DNA of 64,000 nt from Streptomyces flaveolus. GTDB taxonomy: Bacteria > Actinomycetota > Actinomycetes > Streptomycetales > Streptomycetaceae. The stretch lies in the NCBI RefSeq assembly GCF_000716535.1, contig NZ_JNWV01000009.1:62001-126000 (forward strand), given 5' to 3'. The notes below the pieces were generated by a model that had not been told where the DNA came from, made no database searches, and worked only from the letters and a program-made list of their open reading frames with translations. Shown here in pieces: positions 9,827-19,209 of the stretch (position 1 is the first letter of the stretch; each line of letters begins with the position of its first letter). A program made the translations under genes and the position numbers.

Positions 9827-11599
9827 GTGACGCAGGTGCCGCAGACATTCCTCGATGCTCTCGCGGTGCGCACCTGGTGCGGTCTGGCGCTCCGGGCGCT
9901 GGGGACGGCCCGGGAGGAGATCGACGCGATCAACGTCTATCCGGTGCCGGACGGCGACACCGGGACCAATCTGTATCTGACCCTGGAGTCGGCGGCGACG
10001 GCCGTGGAGGCGGTGTTCGCCGGGTACGAGACCGGCTCCGGGGAGCCCGCGCTGGCGGACGCCGTCCGGGCCATGGCCCACGGGGCGCTGATCGGGGCCC
10101 GGGGCAACTCGGGGACGATCCTCGCGCAACTGCTGCGCGGGATGGCGCAGGTGCTCGCGGACGACGGTGACGCCTCTCACATCGACGGCTCGGAGCTGCG
10201 GCTGGCCTTGCGCCGGGCCGCCGACTCCGCACGGCAGGCCGTCGCCCACCCCGTCGAGGGCACGGTGCTCACGGTCGCCTCGGCCGCCGCCGACGCCGCC
10301 GAGGGAGCCGAGGGCGACTGCCGGACGGTCGCGCGGGCCGCCTACGAGGGAGCGCGGGCGGCCCTGGCCGCGACCCCGGGCCAGCTGGCCGTGCTGGAGC
10401 GGGCCGGCGTGGTCGACGCGGGCGGCCGGGGGCTGGTGGCGGTGCTGGGCGCGCTGGTGGAGGCGTTCACGGGGGAGGCGGTACGGGAGCCTCCGGTACG
10501 CGAGTTTCCGGTGCGCGAGCTTCCGGCACGCGAGCTCCAGGCACACGAGTCCCTGCTGCGGGAGATCCCGCCGCCCCAAGGAGCCGTGTCCTCACCCGCA
10601 TCGCATTCCGGCACCGCCGCACCCGCGCACGCGCGCGTGGCCGCCCCCGAGCGATGCGCCGACGCGGCAGGACCCGGCGGACCGGCGTTCGAGGTGATCT
10701 ATCTCCTGGAGGCCGACGACGCGGCCGTGGCCCGGCTGCGCGCGCGGCTCGACGCCCTCGGGGACTCCCTGGTCGTGGTCGGCGGCGACGGGCTGTGGAA
10801 CGTCCACGTGCACGTCGAGGACGCCGGCGCCGCCGTGGAGGCCGGCGTGGAGGCCGGGCGGCCGTACCGGATCCGGATCACCCACTTCGGGCTCGGCTCT
10901 GTGCACACCGGCCGTGAGCGCCCGCCGCGCGAGCGTGCCCAGCGGGCGGTCGTCGCCGTCGTACCGGGCGAGGGGCTGGCCGGGCTGTACGCCGAGGCGG
11001 GCGCGACCACCGTCCTCGCGCGCCCCGGCGAGCCGCCCGCCAGCGGGGAGCTGGTGCAGGCGGTACGGCGGGCCCACGCGCGGGAGGTCGTGCTGCTGCC
11101 CAACGACGCCGAACTGCGCCACACGGCCGCCGCCGCGGCGGAACAGGCCCGTACCGAGGGCATCCGTGTGGCACTGATCCCCACCCGCTCGGCGGTCCAG
11201 GGCATCGCCGCGCTCGCGGTGCACGAGCCGGGGCGCCGGTTCGACGAGGACGTCGTCCAGATGACCTCGGCGGCGGGCGCCACCCGGTACGCCGAGATCG
11301 TCGTCGCCGAGCGCCAGTCCTGGACGACGGCGGGCGTCTGCCAGGCCGGGGACGTGCTGGGCCTGATCGACGGCGATGTCGCGGTGATCGGCGCGGACGT
11401 CACCGCCACCGCCCGCACCGTCCTGGACCGCATGCTCCAGGCCGGCGGCGAACTGGTCACGCTCGTCGTCGGCGACGAGGCGCCCGACACCGTGGCCGCG
11501 GAGCTGGAGGCACGCGTACGGGACTCCTACCTGGCCGTGGACACGGTGGTGTACCGGGGCGGCCGCCAGGGGGCGCTGCTGCTCATCGGCGTGGAGTGA
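9827..11599 (+). CDS. DAK2 (DhaL) domain protein, FakA/YloV-like
   Basis: This 590-residue protein has an N-terminal DhaL domain: INVYPVPDGDTGTN (the aspartates bind Mg-ADP), GARGNSGTILAQLLRGM and VEGTVLTVASAAADAA. The C-terminal half contains the YloV-type segments FEVIYLLEADDA, DGLWNVHVHVEDAG and VVLLPNDAELRHTA. By homology it resembles FakA, the fatty-acid kinase ATPase subunit that works with a DegV-type lipid-binding partner; no degV lies here. I chose GTG 9827 because AAGGAG sits six bases upstream. A five-copy 15-bp minisatellite encodes the linker between the two halves. In related genomes this gene is usually next to recG. Confidence 0.88.
   Translation: MTQVPQTFLDALAVRTWCGLALRALGTAREEIDAINVYPVPDGDTGTNLYLTLESAATAVEAVFAGYETGSGEPALADAVRAMAHGALIGARGNSGTILAQLLRGMAQVLADDGDASHIDGSELRLALRRAADSARQAVAHPVEGTVLTVASAAADAAEGAEGDCRTVARAAYEGARAALAATPGQLAVLERAGVVDAGGRGLVAVLGALVEAFTGEAVREPPVREFPVRELPARELQAHESLLREIPPPQGAVSSPASHSGTAAPAHARVAAPERCADAAGPGGPAFEVIYLLEADDAAVARLRARLDALGDSLVVVGGDGLWNVHVHVEDAGAAVEAGVEAGRPYRIRITHFGLGSVHTGRERPPRERAQRAVVAVVPGEGLAGLYAEAGATTVLARPGEPPASGELVQAVRRAHAREVVLLPNDAELRHTAAAAAEQARTEGIRVALIPTRSAVQGIAALAVHEPGRRFDEDVVQMTSAAGATRYAEIVVAERQSWTTAGVCQAGDVLGLIDGDVAVIGADVTATARTVLDRMLQAGGELVTLVVGDEAPDTVAAELEARVRDSYLAVDTVVYRGGRQGALLLIGVE
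10481..10555 (+). repeat. Five in-frame 15-bp tandem repeats inside the DAK2 gene
   Basis: Five consecutive 15-base units, starting GTACGGGAGCCTCCG and drifting to GCACACGAGTCCCTG, encode the pentapeptide series VREPP, VREFP, VRELP, ARELQ, AHESL. They lie in the interdomain linker and keep the reading frame, so copy number may vary without destroying the protein. Confidence 0.85.
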
Positions 11600-11638
11600 C
11601 GGCCTGCGATGGCGGGGTGAAGTACCGGCGCGCGGTGA

Positions 11639-11677
11639 CGGTCCGGACTGACGCCGTGGTGATGACAATCCGGACCG
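11639..11677. terminator. Possible bidirectional terminator between convergent genes
   Basis: CGGTCCGGA and TCCGGACCG form a perfect nine-pair stem with a 21-base loop between the convergent DAK2 and TPR genes. The loop is long and there is no T tract, so this is tentative. Confidence 0.4.
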
Positions 11678-11690
11678 ACGCGGCCCTGGC

Positions 11691-14600
11691 TCAGTCCCGT
11701 TCGGTGTCCTTCCCCTCCTGTTCCCGCGCCGCCTCCAGCAGCCGGGCCGCCTCTTCCCGCCGTGCCCGGACCGTCTCGTCCCCGTCGTCCGCGCCCTCGT
11801 AGGCCGCGAGCACCCCGCGCGCGCGTGCCGCCGCCCGCGCCGGACGGCCGAGATCCGCCTCCAGCCGGCCCGCCGCCAGTTCGGCGCCGGTACGGCCGTG
11901 CAGCCCGGCCGCGCCGAGCGTCGCGAACACCGCCACGGCCCGGGTCAGCTCCTCCAGCGCCGCCTCGAACGCGGCCCGGATCGCCCCGGCCTCGGCCTCC
12001 TCGGACGCCGAGCGGATCAGCAACTCCGCGAACTGCCGGTACGTGCCGCCCAGTTCGGCGGTCAGCTCCTCCCGGTCCGCCTCCTCCCCCGCCGCCGCCA
12101 GCGCCGTCTCGCACTCCCGTACCGCCTGCGTCATCAGCGCGCGGGCGTCCGCCGCCCCCGGCTCACCGTCGAGGGCGAGCCAGGCGCGGGCGCGCAGCGA
12201 GCGGACCAGGAACGGCGTGTTGCCGAGCGCGCGCCACAGCTCGCCCGCGCGCGCGTACGCGCGATCCGCCTCCGCCGCCAGTCCGGCGTTGCCCAGTGAC
12301 TCGGCGGCGAGGTGGGCGAGCGTGGCGTGGTCCTGCTGCTCGGGCCAGTGCCGGGCGAGGTCGGCGGCCTTGAGCCGCTGTTCGGCGGCGGCCCGGTGCT
12401 CACCCAGCTCGCCCAGGCAGTCCCCGAGCCACCAGCGCGCCTGGACGACCGTCCCGTCGCCGTGCGTGTCGGCGCTGAGGTCGGCCAGCGCGGACTCCAG
12501 CACCTCGGCGGCCTCCGCGTACCGTCCCCGGCGCAGCAGGAACCCGCCGAGCTGCTGCCGCGCCCAGGCGCCCAGGGTGCCGCTCTCGCCGGCCTCGTCG
12601 GCCCAGTGCGTGGCCTGAAGCGCGTGCTCGGCCGCCTCACCGGGCGCGTCCCGGCCGCCGAGCACCTCGGCGAGCTGGAGGTGCAACTGGGCCCGTCCGA
12701 CCGGCTCCACGTACGGCGCGCCGTGTTCCAGGGCCGCGCGCAGCGCCCGCTCGGCCCCGGCCGGATCACCGGTCTGGTGGGCCAGTGCGGCGGCCTGCAC
12801 CTGGTGCTCCACCGCGAACCAGGGAAGCCCGGCGGCCACGTACGCCCCGGCGGCCCGCAGGAACAACTCCGCCGCCCGCCCGGCGTCCCCGGTCACCCCG
12901 GCCAACTCGCCGAGCATGGCCCACGCCTCGGCCCCCCGCGCCCCCAGCCGCACGTCGTCCCCACCATGCCCGTCGACGAGCGCCAGCACCTCCCGCACGG
13001 CGACCTCTGCTTCCGCGACGGCCTGGCCGACGCCGACGGCGGCCTGCGCGCGCCCGGCACCGGTCACTTCGAAGCCCGCCCCGACCTGCCCGGGCCCGGC
13101 CATGGCGTGCCGGCCGTCCGCGCCGACTTCGTCGGTCTCCCCGAGGCCCGCCCCGGCCTCCCCGGTCTCCGTGACGGTCTGCCCAGCGTCCGCGACGGCC
13201 TGCCCGGCGTCCGGCCACGCCTCCCCGGAACCCGCCTCGGTGAGCTCCTCGAACGTCTCGGCCCCGCCCCCGCCCGCCGCCTCGTGCACCCGGCGCATCA
13301 GGACCCGGGCCCGGCTCATCGCCACCGACGCCGTCTGGCGCACTCCGGTGCCCTCGTCGGCGTACAGGGCGAGTGCCTCGTCGTACAGGGACGTGACCGT
13401 GGCGAGGGCCGTGTCCAGCTCGCCCGTCAGGGCGCGGATGTGCGCCCCGCGCGCGCGTGCCGCCAGGGCCTCGCCGGGGTCGCCCGCCTCCGCGTACAGG
13501 GCCGCCGCCCGTTCGAACAGCCCCAGCCCCTCCGGTCCCCGGGCCATCGCCTCGTGGTCGGCGATCTCCGCGCGGTCGCGTGGCGTGAGGCCGGCGCCGT
13601 CCCGCGCGGCCCGTGCGACCGCCGCCCAGGCCTCCAGGGCCTGCGGGCGCAGGGTGTCCGACAGGCGCCGCGCCTCGGCGAGCAGGGCGGGGAGGTCCGG
13701 TGCGGCGGGGTGCGCCACCGCCGAGGGCGCGACCGTCGGCGCCGGCGCGGGGCGTACCGTACGCACGCCCAGGGGGAGGCGGTCCACCAGTGGGCGCTGG
13801 GCCATGCGCGCGCGGACGCGGTCGCCGACGGCGGACGTGCCGTTGCGCCGGTCGAACCGCTCGGCGAGCTCCGTCGCCTCCGCGCGCGCGTGCGCGGCGA
13901 GTTCCCGCGCGGTCCAGGTCCGCCCGGCCGGCCCCGGCACCCGCTGCTCGCCGTGGCCCAGCTCGGTCAGCCGGTCCATCAGCAGCGTCACCACGGCCAT
14001 GAAGTCCAGCCGGCTGCGCGGATGCCCGGTGTCCGTGAAGTACGCCGGCCGCTCCGCCAGCAGCTCCAGCCCGCGCGCCTCGTTCCCGGTCAGCGCGCAG
14101 AACTCCACATGCTCGGCGTACGCGCCCCGCATGCTCTCCATGGAACGCACCAGCCGGAAGCCTCGCAAGTGGTGCGCGCGAGCCTCCTCGACGCGCCCCA
14201 GCCGCAGCAGCGGGGTCAGCGAGGAGGCGAGGACGCCGTGCGGCTCGTGGGCGCACGCGAACTCGCCCTCCAGCACCGGCCGCCACAGCTCTAGCGCCTC
14301 GGCGTCCCGCCCGCACCGCACCTGCCAGGCGCCCTGCCCGCGCAGCTCACAGGCGTGACAGTCGGCCATCCGGTCCCGGTCGGCGGCCAGCCACGCCGCG
14401 TACGCCCGCTCCGCGCGCGCGAGGTCCCCGATGTGCGCGGCCACGCTGAACTCGGCGCTGCGCACGGCCCGTTCGGAGTGCCCGGCGAGCCGGTAGCGGT
14501 GCTCCATCTCGCCGAGCCACTTCTCGACCGAGGCGAGCGGGATGTGCGGCTGGTCCAGCATGCCCGCCGACATCCACTTGAAGACCCAGTACAGGGAGTG

Positions 14601-14867
14601 CGTCTCGTACTCGTCGAAGTCCTCGGGCCGTTCGTCCCACATGCGCAGCAGCCGCGCGAACGGGACGAACATCTTGTCCTTCTCGGAGCTGTAGTTGTAG
14701 ACCTTCAGCTGGTGTCCGAGCGCCTCGATCACGGCGAGCGGGATGTCCAGCCTCTCGGCCTCGGCGAGCAGTTGCTCCGCGCGCGCGTTGCGGGCCGGGC
14801 CCTCCGGCTGCTCGGAGTTCTCCGCCAGCGCCCGGCGCAGCGCGTCGAAGTCCGTGATCCCACTCAT
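11691..14867 (-). CDS. Large TPR-repeat protein coupled to an Hsp90-family gene
   Basis: This 1058-residue protein is almost wholly alpha-helical and rich in TPR-like repeats, for example LARAERAYAAWLAADRDR, ALFERAAALYAEAGDPGEAL-type units and AAELFLRAAGAYVAAGLP. No signal peptide, membrane segment or enzyme motif is seen. A Gly/Ala/Glu-rich low-complexity block of about 100 residues (coded near 12960-13280) interrupts the array. The ATG at 14867 has GGAGGGGG upstream and overlaps the stop of the Hsp90 gene as ATGA, so the two proteins are made from one message, probably in balance. It may act as a co-chaperone or scaffold for the Hsp90 protein; that role is inferred from coupling alone. Confidence 0.85.
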   Translation of the reverse strand: MSGITDFDALRRALAENSEQPEGPARNARAEQLLAEAERLDIPLAVIEALGHQLKVYNYSSEKDKMFVPFARLLRMWDERPEDFDEYETHSLYWVFKWMSAGMLDQPHIPLASVEKWLGEMEHRYRLAGHSERAVRSAEFSVAAHIGDLARAERAYAAWLAADRDRMADCHACELRGQGAWQVRCGRDAEALELWRPVLEGEFACAHEPHGVLASSLTPLLRLGRVEEARAHHLRGFRLVRSMESMRGAYAEHVEFCALTGNEARGLELLAERPAYFTDTGHPRSRLDFMAVVTLLMDRLTELGHGEQRVPGPAGRTWTARELAAHARAEATELAERFDRRNGTSAVGDRVRARMAQRPLVDRLPLGVRTVRPAPAPTVAPSAVAHPAAPDLPALLAEARRLSDTLRPQALEAWAAVARAARDGAGLTPRDRAEIADHEAMARGPEGLGLFERAAALYAEAGDPGEALAARARGAHIRALTGELDTALATVTSLYDEALALYADEGTGVRQTASVAMSRARVLMRRVHEAAGGGGAETFEELTEAGSGEAWPDAGQAVADAGQTVTETGEAGAGLGETDEVGADGRHAMAGPGQVGAGFEVTGAGRAQAAVGVGQAVAEAEVAVREVLALVDGHGGDDVRLGARGAEAWAMLGELAGVTGDAGRAAELFLRAAGAYVAAGLPWFAVEHQVQAAALAHQTGDPAGAERALRAALEHGAPYVEPVGRAQLHLQLAEVLGGRDAPGEAAEHALQATHWADEAGESGTLGAWARQQLGGFLLRRGRYAEAAEVLESALADLSADTHGDGTVVQARWWLGDCLGELGEHRAAAEQRLKAADLARHWPEQQDHATLAHLAAESLGNAGLAAEADRAYARAGELWRALGNTPFLVRSLRARAWLALDGEPGAADARALMTQAVRECETALAAAGEEADREELTAELGGTYRQFAELLIRSASEEAEAGAIRAAFEAALEELTRAVAVFATLGAAGLHGRTGAELAAGRLEADLGRPARAAARARGVLAAYEGADDGDETVRARREEAARLLEAAREQEGKDTERD

Positions 14868-16702
14868 CGTCCGTCCCCCTCCCCATGGGTCGCCCATTCG
14901 AGCAGCCCGATGAACGCCTGGTTGAGCAGCGCCGAGTCGGCCGGCCTCAGCGGGCGCTGTGCCATCAGCAGGGCCTGCCCGTACAGCGACTCGGTCGCGG
15001 TGCCGATCAGCTCCGGGTCACCGAGCGAACCGATGCGCCGGACCAGCGGGTTGAGGTGGTTGAGCACCAGACGCGCGCGGGGGGCGCTGCCGCGCAGGGA
15101 GCCCAGGATGCCCGCCCACAGGTCGTCGGCCTGGTCCTCGGCCGCCGCGCGGGCCTGCTCGTGCCGGGCGGCCCGGTCGTCCAGGTGCAGCGCGGGCACG
15201 GACAGCGGATGGAAGGCCCGCAGGACGACGTCACAGCCGAGCGGGTCGAGCCGGTCCCGCGCGGCGGCCAGGAACCCGGACAGCGCCAGCTCCTCGGCGG
15301 GGTCCACCGCGTCCAGGTGCGCGGTCACGGTGTCCGCGTCCAGCTCGGCGACCACCGTCCCCGGCCGCACCCGCGGCAGCGCCTCGACCAGCTCGCTGTC
15401 GTACGTGTAGCCGCCGTTGACCACCCCGACGCCCTGCGCCGCGGCGATCGGCGCGACCTGCCGGTACTCCTCGACCGTCCGCGTGAAGTGCACCACCGGG
15501 TGCCGCTGCGCGAACTCCTCCAGGGACAGCTGCCCGTCGGTCGTCTCGAACGGCAGCCACGGCAGCATCGTGCGCAGCATGTCGGCGTCGTGCCGGGCGA
15601 GGGACTTCACGCCCAGGTGGTGCACGGCGAGGAAGGCCGCGAGGCGTTCGGGATCGCCGGCCGCGAGCCCGGTCAGCCAGGACCGGATCCGCATGCCGAG
15701 CGCGTCCCGCACGGCGGCCAGCGTCTCGTCCTCGTACAGCGCCTCGCGCGAGGCGGTCGGCCGCAGGCTGTCGGTGTCCAGGACGCAGCGCACGAAGAAC
15801 GCCCAGTCCGGCAGCAGCTGTTCGGCCCGCTCGGTGAGCAGCATGCCCTTCAGGTGCACGCGGTGGGTCGCCCGCTGGGCCGGGCTGACCGCCGACGGCA
15901 GCACGTACGCCACCCCGCGCACCCCGGCCACCGGCACGTCCAGGTCGATGGAGTCCAGCGGGGTGAACCCGAACAGCTCGTGGCAGTGCCGGGCCAGCGC
16001 CACCCGCCGGCCGGCCGGACTGGGATGGGCGCGGTCCCAGGGCGCGGGCAGCTCGGTGACGGGCTCCTCGCCGACCCGGACGTCGTACGGCAGCAGGGAG
16101 CCGAAGTCCCGGGCCAGGGCGCGGACCCGCTCCGGCGCCAGCCACTCGGCTGCACCGGGCCGCGCGGTCAGGTACACGGTCGTACCCGGCTCGGGCCGCT
16201 CGGCGTCGGACAGCGTGCGCACGGTGTACGAGCCGTCGTCACGGGCGGTCCACTCCACCGGCGGGGCCCCGGGCGTGCGGGCGCTGCGGCTGACCACCCG
16301 GATCCGCTCGGCGACGACGAAACAGGCCAGCAGCCCGATGCCGAACTGGCCGAGGAAGTCCGACCGGGCCTCCTGCAGGCCCTCGGCCCGCTTGGAGCTG
16401 CGGCCGATGGTCGCCAGCAGGCTGTGCACGTCCGGCTCGGTCAGCCCGACACCGGTGTCCTCCACCCGCAGCCCGCCGTCCGCCGCGTACAGCCGGACCC
16501 GCGCCGGGGCGTCCGGGTCGGCGGCCCGGCGGGCGGTGATGGCGTCCACGGCGTTCTGCAGCAGCTCGCGCAGATAGACCTTGGGGCTGGAGTAGAGGTG
16601 ATGGGAGAGCAGGTCCACCAGACCACGCAGGTCGACCTGGAAGCTGTGAGGTGGGTGAGGTGACTGGGAAGGCTGGGATGCCTGAGAGGTCTGGGAGTCC
16701 AT
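14864..16702 (-). CDS. Hsp90-family (HtpG-like) ATPase
   Basis: This 612-residue protein has the GHKL ATPase features of Hsp90: YLRELLQNAVDAI (N-box with the catalytic Glu and Asn), VEDTGVGLT, IGRSSKR and the glycine-rich lid segment FLGQFGIGLLACFV. Length is near that of HtpG (about 625), and middle and C-terminal domains appear present. It lacks a eukaryotic MEEVD tail, ending in EGDGR. I chose ATG 16702 because residues further upstream are of poor coding quality. An SQ/SP-rich stretch precedes the ATPase domain. It is divergent from recG and overlaps the TPR gene by four bases. Likely a chaperone; its clients are unknown. Confidence 0.9.
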   Translation of the reverse strand: MDSQTSQASQPSQSPHPPHSFQVDLRGLVDLLSHHLYSSPKVYLRELLQNAVDAITARRAADPDAPARVRLYAADGGLRVEDTGVGLTEPDVHSLLATIGRSSKRAEGLQEARSDFLGQFGIGLLACFVVAERIRVVSRSARTPGAPPVEWTARDDGSYTVRTLSDAERPEPGTTVYLTARPGAAEWLAPERVRALARDFGSLLPYDVRVGEEPVTELPAPWDRAHPSPAGRRVALARHCHELFGFTPLDSIDLDVPVAGVRGVAYVLPSAVSPAQRATHRVHLKGMLLTERAEQLLPDWAFFVRCVLDTDSLRPTASREALYEDETLAAVRDALGMRIRSWLTGLAAGDPERLAAFLAVHHLGVKSLARHDADMLRTMLPWLPFETTDGQLSLEEFAQRHPVVHFTRTVEEYRQVAPIAAAQGVGVVNGGYTYDSELVEALPRVRPGTVVAELDADTVTAHLDAVDPAEELALSGFLAAARDRLDPLGCDVVLRAFHPLSVPALHLDDRAARHEQARAAAEDQADDLWAGILGSLRGSAPRARLVLNHLNPLVRRIGSLGDPELIGTATESLYGQALLMAQRPLRPADSALLNQAFIGLLEWATHGEGDGR

Positions 16703-16901
16703 CGTCACTGCGCCGGAGGGGGCGTGCGTGCGGCGCGGGGTCGGGCGGTCCCGGCGGGGCGGTGACCGCGAAGGATGGCCGGAGCGCGTCATCCTAGAGC
16801 CGGAACAGGCAGCCTGACCAGGAGTTTCCCTGATGTTTACGGCATGCGGCCGGGAATCGGGCGGGGCAGGGTGTACGGCATTGTCAGTGGCGTGGTGTGC
16901 A

Positions 16902-19109
16902 ATGGATCTCGTGCCCGCACTGCAAGAACCGCTCAAGAAGGTGCTCGGCCCCGCCACCGCGAAGGTGATGGCCGAGCACCTCGGCCTGCACACCGTCGGC
17001 GACCTGCTCCACCACTACCCGCGCAGATACGAGGAGCGCGGCCAGCTCACGCACCTCGCCGACCTCCCCATGGACGAGCACGTCACGGTGGTCGCCCAGG
17101 TCGCCGACGCCCGCCTGCACACCTTCGCCTCGGCCAAGGCCCCCCGTGGCAAGGGCCAGCGCCTCGAGGTCACCATCACCGACGGCAGCGGCCGGCTCCA
17201 GCTCGTCTTCTTCGGCAACGGCGTGCACAAACCCCACAAGGAGCTGCTGCCGGGCACCCGCGCGATGTTCGCCGGCAAGGTCTCCGTCTTCAACCGCCGC
17301 CTCCAACTGGCCCACCCCGCCTACGAGTTGCTCCGGGGTGACGGCGAGGAGGCCGTCGAGACCTGGGCGGGCGCCCTGATCCCGATCTACCCGGCCACCG
17401 CCAAACTGGAGTCCTGGAAGATCGGCAAGGCGGTGCAGACGGTCCTCCCGAGCGCCCAGGAGGCCCTCGACCCCCTGCCCGACACCCTCCGCGAGGGCCG
17501 CGGCCTGCTCCCGCTCCCCGAGGCCCTGCTCAAGATCCACCGCCCGCACACCAAGGCCGACATCGCCGACGCCCGCGCCCGCCTGAAGTGGGACGAGGCC
17601 TTCGTCCTCCAGGTCGCCCTGGCCCGCCGCCGGCACGCCGAGACCCAGCTCCCCGCCGTGCCCCGCGTCCCCAGGCCGGACGGCATCCTCGCGGCCTTCG
17701 ACGACCGCCTCCCCTTCACTCTCACCGAGGGCCAGCGGAAGGTCTCCGAGGAGATCTTCGCCGACCTGGCCACCGCCCACCCCATGCACCGCCTCCTCCA
17801 GGGCGAGGTCGGAAGCGGGAAGACGATGGTGGCCCTGCGCGCCATGCTCGCCGTGGTCGACGCGGGCGGGCAGGCGGCCATGCTCGCGCCCACCGAGGTC
17901 CTGGCCCAGCAGCACCACCGCTCGGTCACCGAGATGATGGGCGAACTGGCCGAGGGGGGCATGCTGGGCGGCGCCGAGCACGCCACCAAGGTCGTCCTGC
18001 TCACCGGTTCCATGGGCACGGCCGCCCGCCGCCAGGCCCTCCTGGACCTGGCCACCGGCGAGGCCGGCATCGTCATCGGCACCCACGCGCTCATCGAGGA
18101 CAAGGTCCAGTTCCACGACCTCGGCCTGGTCGTGGTGGACGAACAGCACCGCTTCGGCGTGGAACAGCGCGACGCCCTGCGCGGCAAGGGAAAACAGCCC
18201 CCGCACCTCCTCGTCATGACCGCCACCCCCATCCCGCGCACGGTCGCCATGACGGTCTTCGGCGACCTGGAGACCTCGGTCCTCGACCAGCTACCGGCCG
18301 GCCGCTCCCCGATCGCCAGCCACGTCGTCCCGGCCGCCGACAAGCCCCACTTCCTGGCCCGCGCCTGGGAGCGGGTCCGCGAGGAGGTCGCGAACGGCCA
18401 CCAGGCGTACGTCGTCTGCCCGCGGATCGGGGACGAGGAGGACGACCCCAAGAAGTCCGGCAAGAAGAAGTCCCCCGAGGACGAGGCGGAGAAGCGTCCC
18501 CCGCTGGCCGTGCTCGACGTGGCCGACCAGCTCGGCCGCGGACCCCTGCGGGGCCTCGCGGTGGAGGTGCTGCACGGCCGTATGCACCCCGACGACAAGG
18601 ACGCCGTGATGCGCCGCTTCGCCGCCGGCGAGACCGACGTCCTGGTCGCCACCACCGTCATCGAGGTCGGCGTCAACGTCCCCAACGCCACGGCCATGGT
18701 CATCATGGACGCCGACCGCTTCGGCGTCTCCCAGCTCCACCAGCTGCGCGGCCGGGTCGGCCGTGGCTCCGCCCCCGGCCTGTGCCTCCTGGTCACCGAG
18801 ATGCCCGAGGCCAGCGCGGCCCGCCAGCGCCTGGGTGCCGTCGCCTCCACCCTCGACGGCTTCGAACTCTCCCGCATCGACCTCGAACAGCGCCGCGAGG
18901 GCGACGTCCTCGGCCAGGCCCAGTCCGGCGCCCGCTCCAGCCTCCGGGTCCTGGAGGTCATCGAGGACGAGGAGGTCATCGCGGAGGCGAGGCAGGAGGC
19001 GGCGGCGGTGGTCGCGGCCGACCCGGAGCTGCGGCAGCTTCCCGGTCTGCGCACGGCCCTGGACGCCCTCCTGGACGAGGAGAAGGAGCAGTACCTGGAG
19101 AAGGGGTGA
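16902..19109 (+). CDS. recG: ATP-dependent DNA helicase RecG
   Basis: RecG remodels stalled forks and branched DNA during recombination and repair. The 735-residue product has the N-terminal wedge/OB domain (roughly 60-160, VTITDGSGRLQLVFFG), Walker A GEVGSGKT near residue 302, the DExH-type box VVVDEQHRFGVEQR near 410, and late helicase motifs ATTVIEVGVNVPNA and QLRGRVGRG. A Lys-rich loop (KKSGKKKSPEDEAEKR) near 520 is typical of Streptomyces RecG. ATG 16902 fits the family start. It is followed by rsmD and coaD on the same strand. Confidence 0.96.
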   Translation: MDLVPALQEPLKKVLGPATAKVMAEHLGLHTVGDLLHHYPRRYEERGQLTHLADLPMDEHVTVVAQVADARLHTFASAKAPRGKGQRLEVTITDGSGRLQLVFFGNGVHKPHKELLPGTRAMFAGKVSVFNRRLQLAHPAYELLRGDGEEAVETWAGALIPIYPATAKLESWKIGKAVQTVLPSAQEALDPLPDTLREGRGLLPLPEALLKIHRPHTKADIADARARLKWDEAFVLQVALARRRHAETQLPAVPRVPRPDGILAAFDDRLPFTLTEGQRKVSEEIFADLATAHPMHRLLQGEVGSGKTMVALRAMLAVVDAGGQAAMLAPTEVLAQQHHRSVTEMMGELAEGGMLGGAEHATKVVLLTGSMGTAARRQALLDLATGEAGIVIGTHALIEDKVQFHDLGLVVVDEQHRFGVEQRDALRGKGKQPPHLLVMTATPIPRTVAMTVFGDLETSVLDQLPAGRSPIASHVVPAADKPHFLARAWERVREEVANGHQAYVVCPRIGDEEDDPKKSGKKKSPEDEAEKRPPLAVLDVADQLGRGPLRGLAVEVLHGRMHPDDKDAVMRRFAAGETDVLVATTVIEVGVNVPNATAMVIMDADRFGVSQLHQLRGRVGRGSAPGLCLLVTEMPEASAARQRLGAVASTLDGFELSRIDLEQRREGDVLGQAQSGARSSLRVLEVIEDEEVIAEARQEAAAVVAADPELRQLPGLRTALDALLDEEKEQYLEKG

Positions 19110-19114
19110 GGCGG

Positions 19115-19170
19115 GCGCGCCCCGCAGGTGGCGCGGGGAACTGCGCGAGCAACCACGACGGACCTGCTGC
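19115..19170 (+). repeat. Intergenic GC-rich repeat element of the Streptomyces type
   Basis: The sequence GCGCCCCGCAGGTGGCGCGG followed by GGAACTGCGCGAGCAACCAC resembles a short intergenic element that recurs many times in Streptomyces chromosomes (the GCGGGGAACTGCGCGA core). Its first part can fold as CCCCGC with GCGGGG. It sits in the recG-rsmD gap and may end recG transcription. Only one copy is in this window. Confidence 0.5.
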
Positions 19171-19209
19171 CAAACTGAATCCGTAACCACCCCCGAACAA
19201 GGACCGCAG

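Noticed and set aside
16833..16901. Longer RecG start at 16833
   Set aside because: The added 23 residues do not resemble RecG N-termini; ATG 16902 begins the conserved DLVPALQEPLKKVLG.
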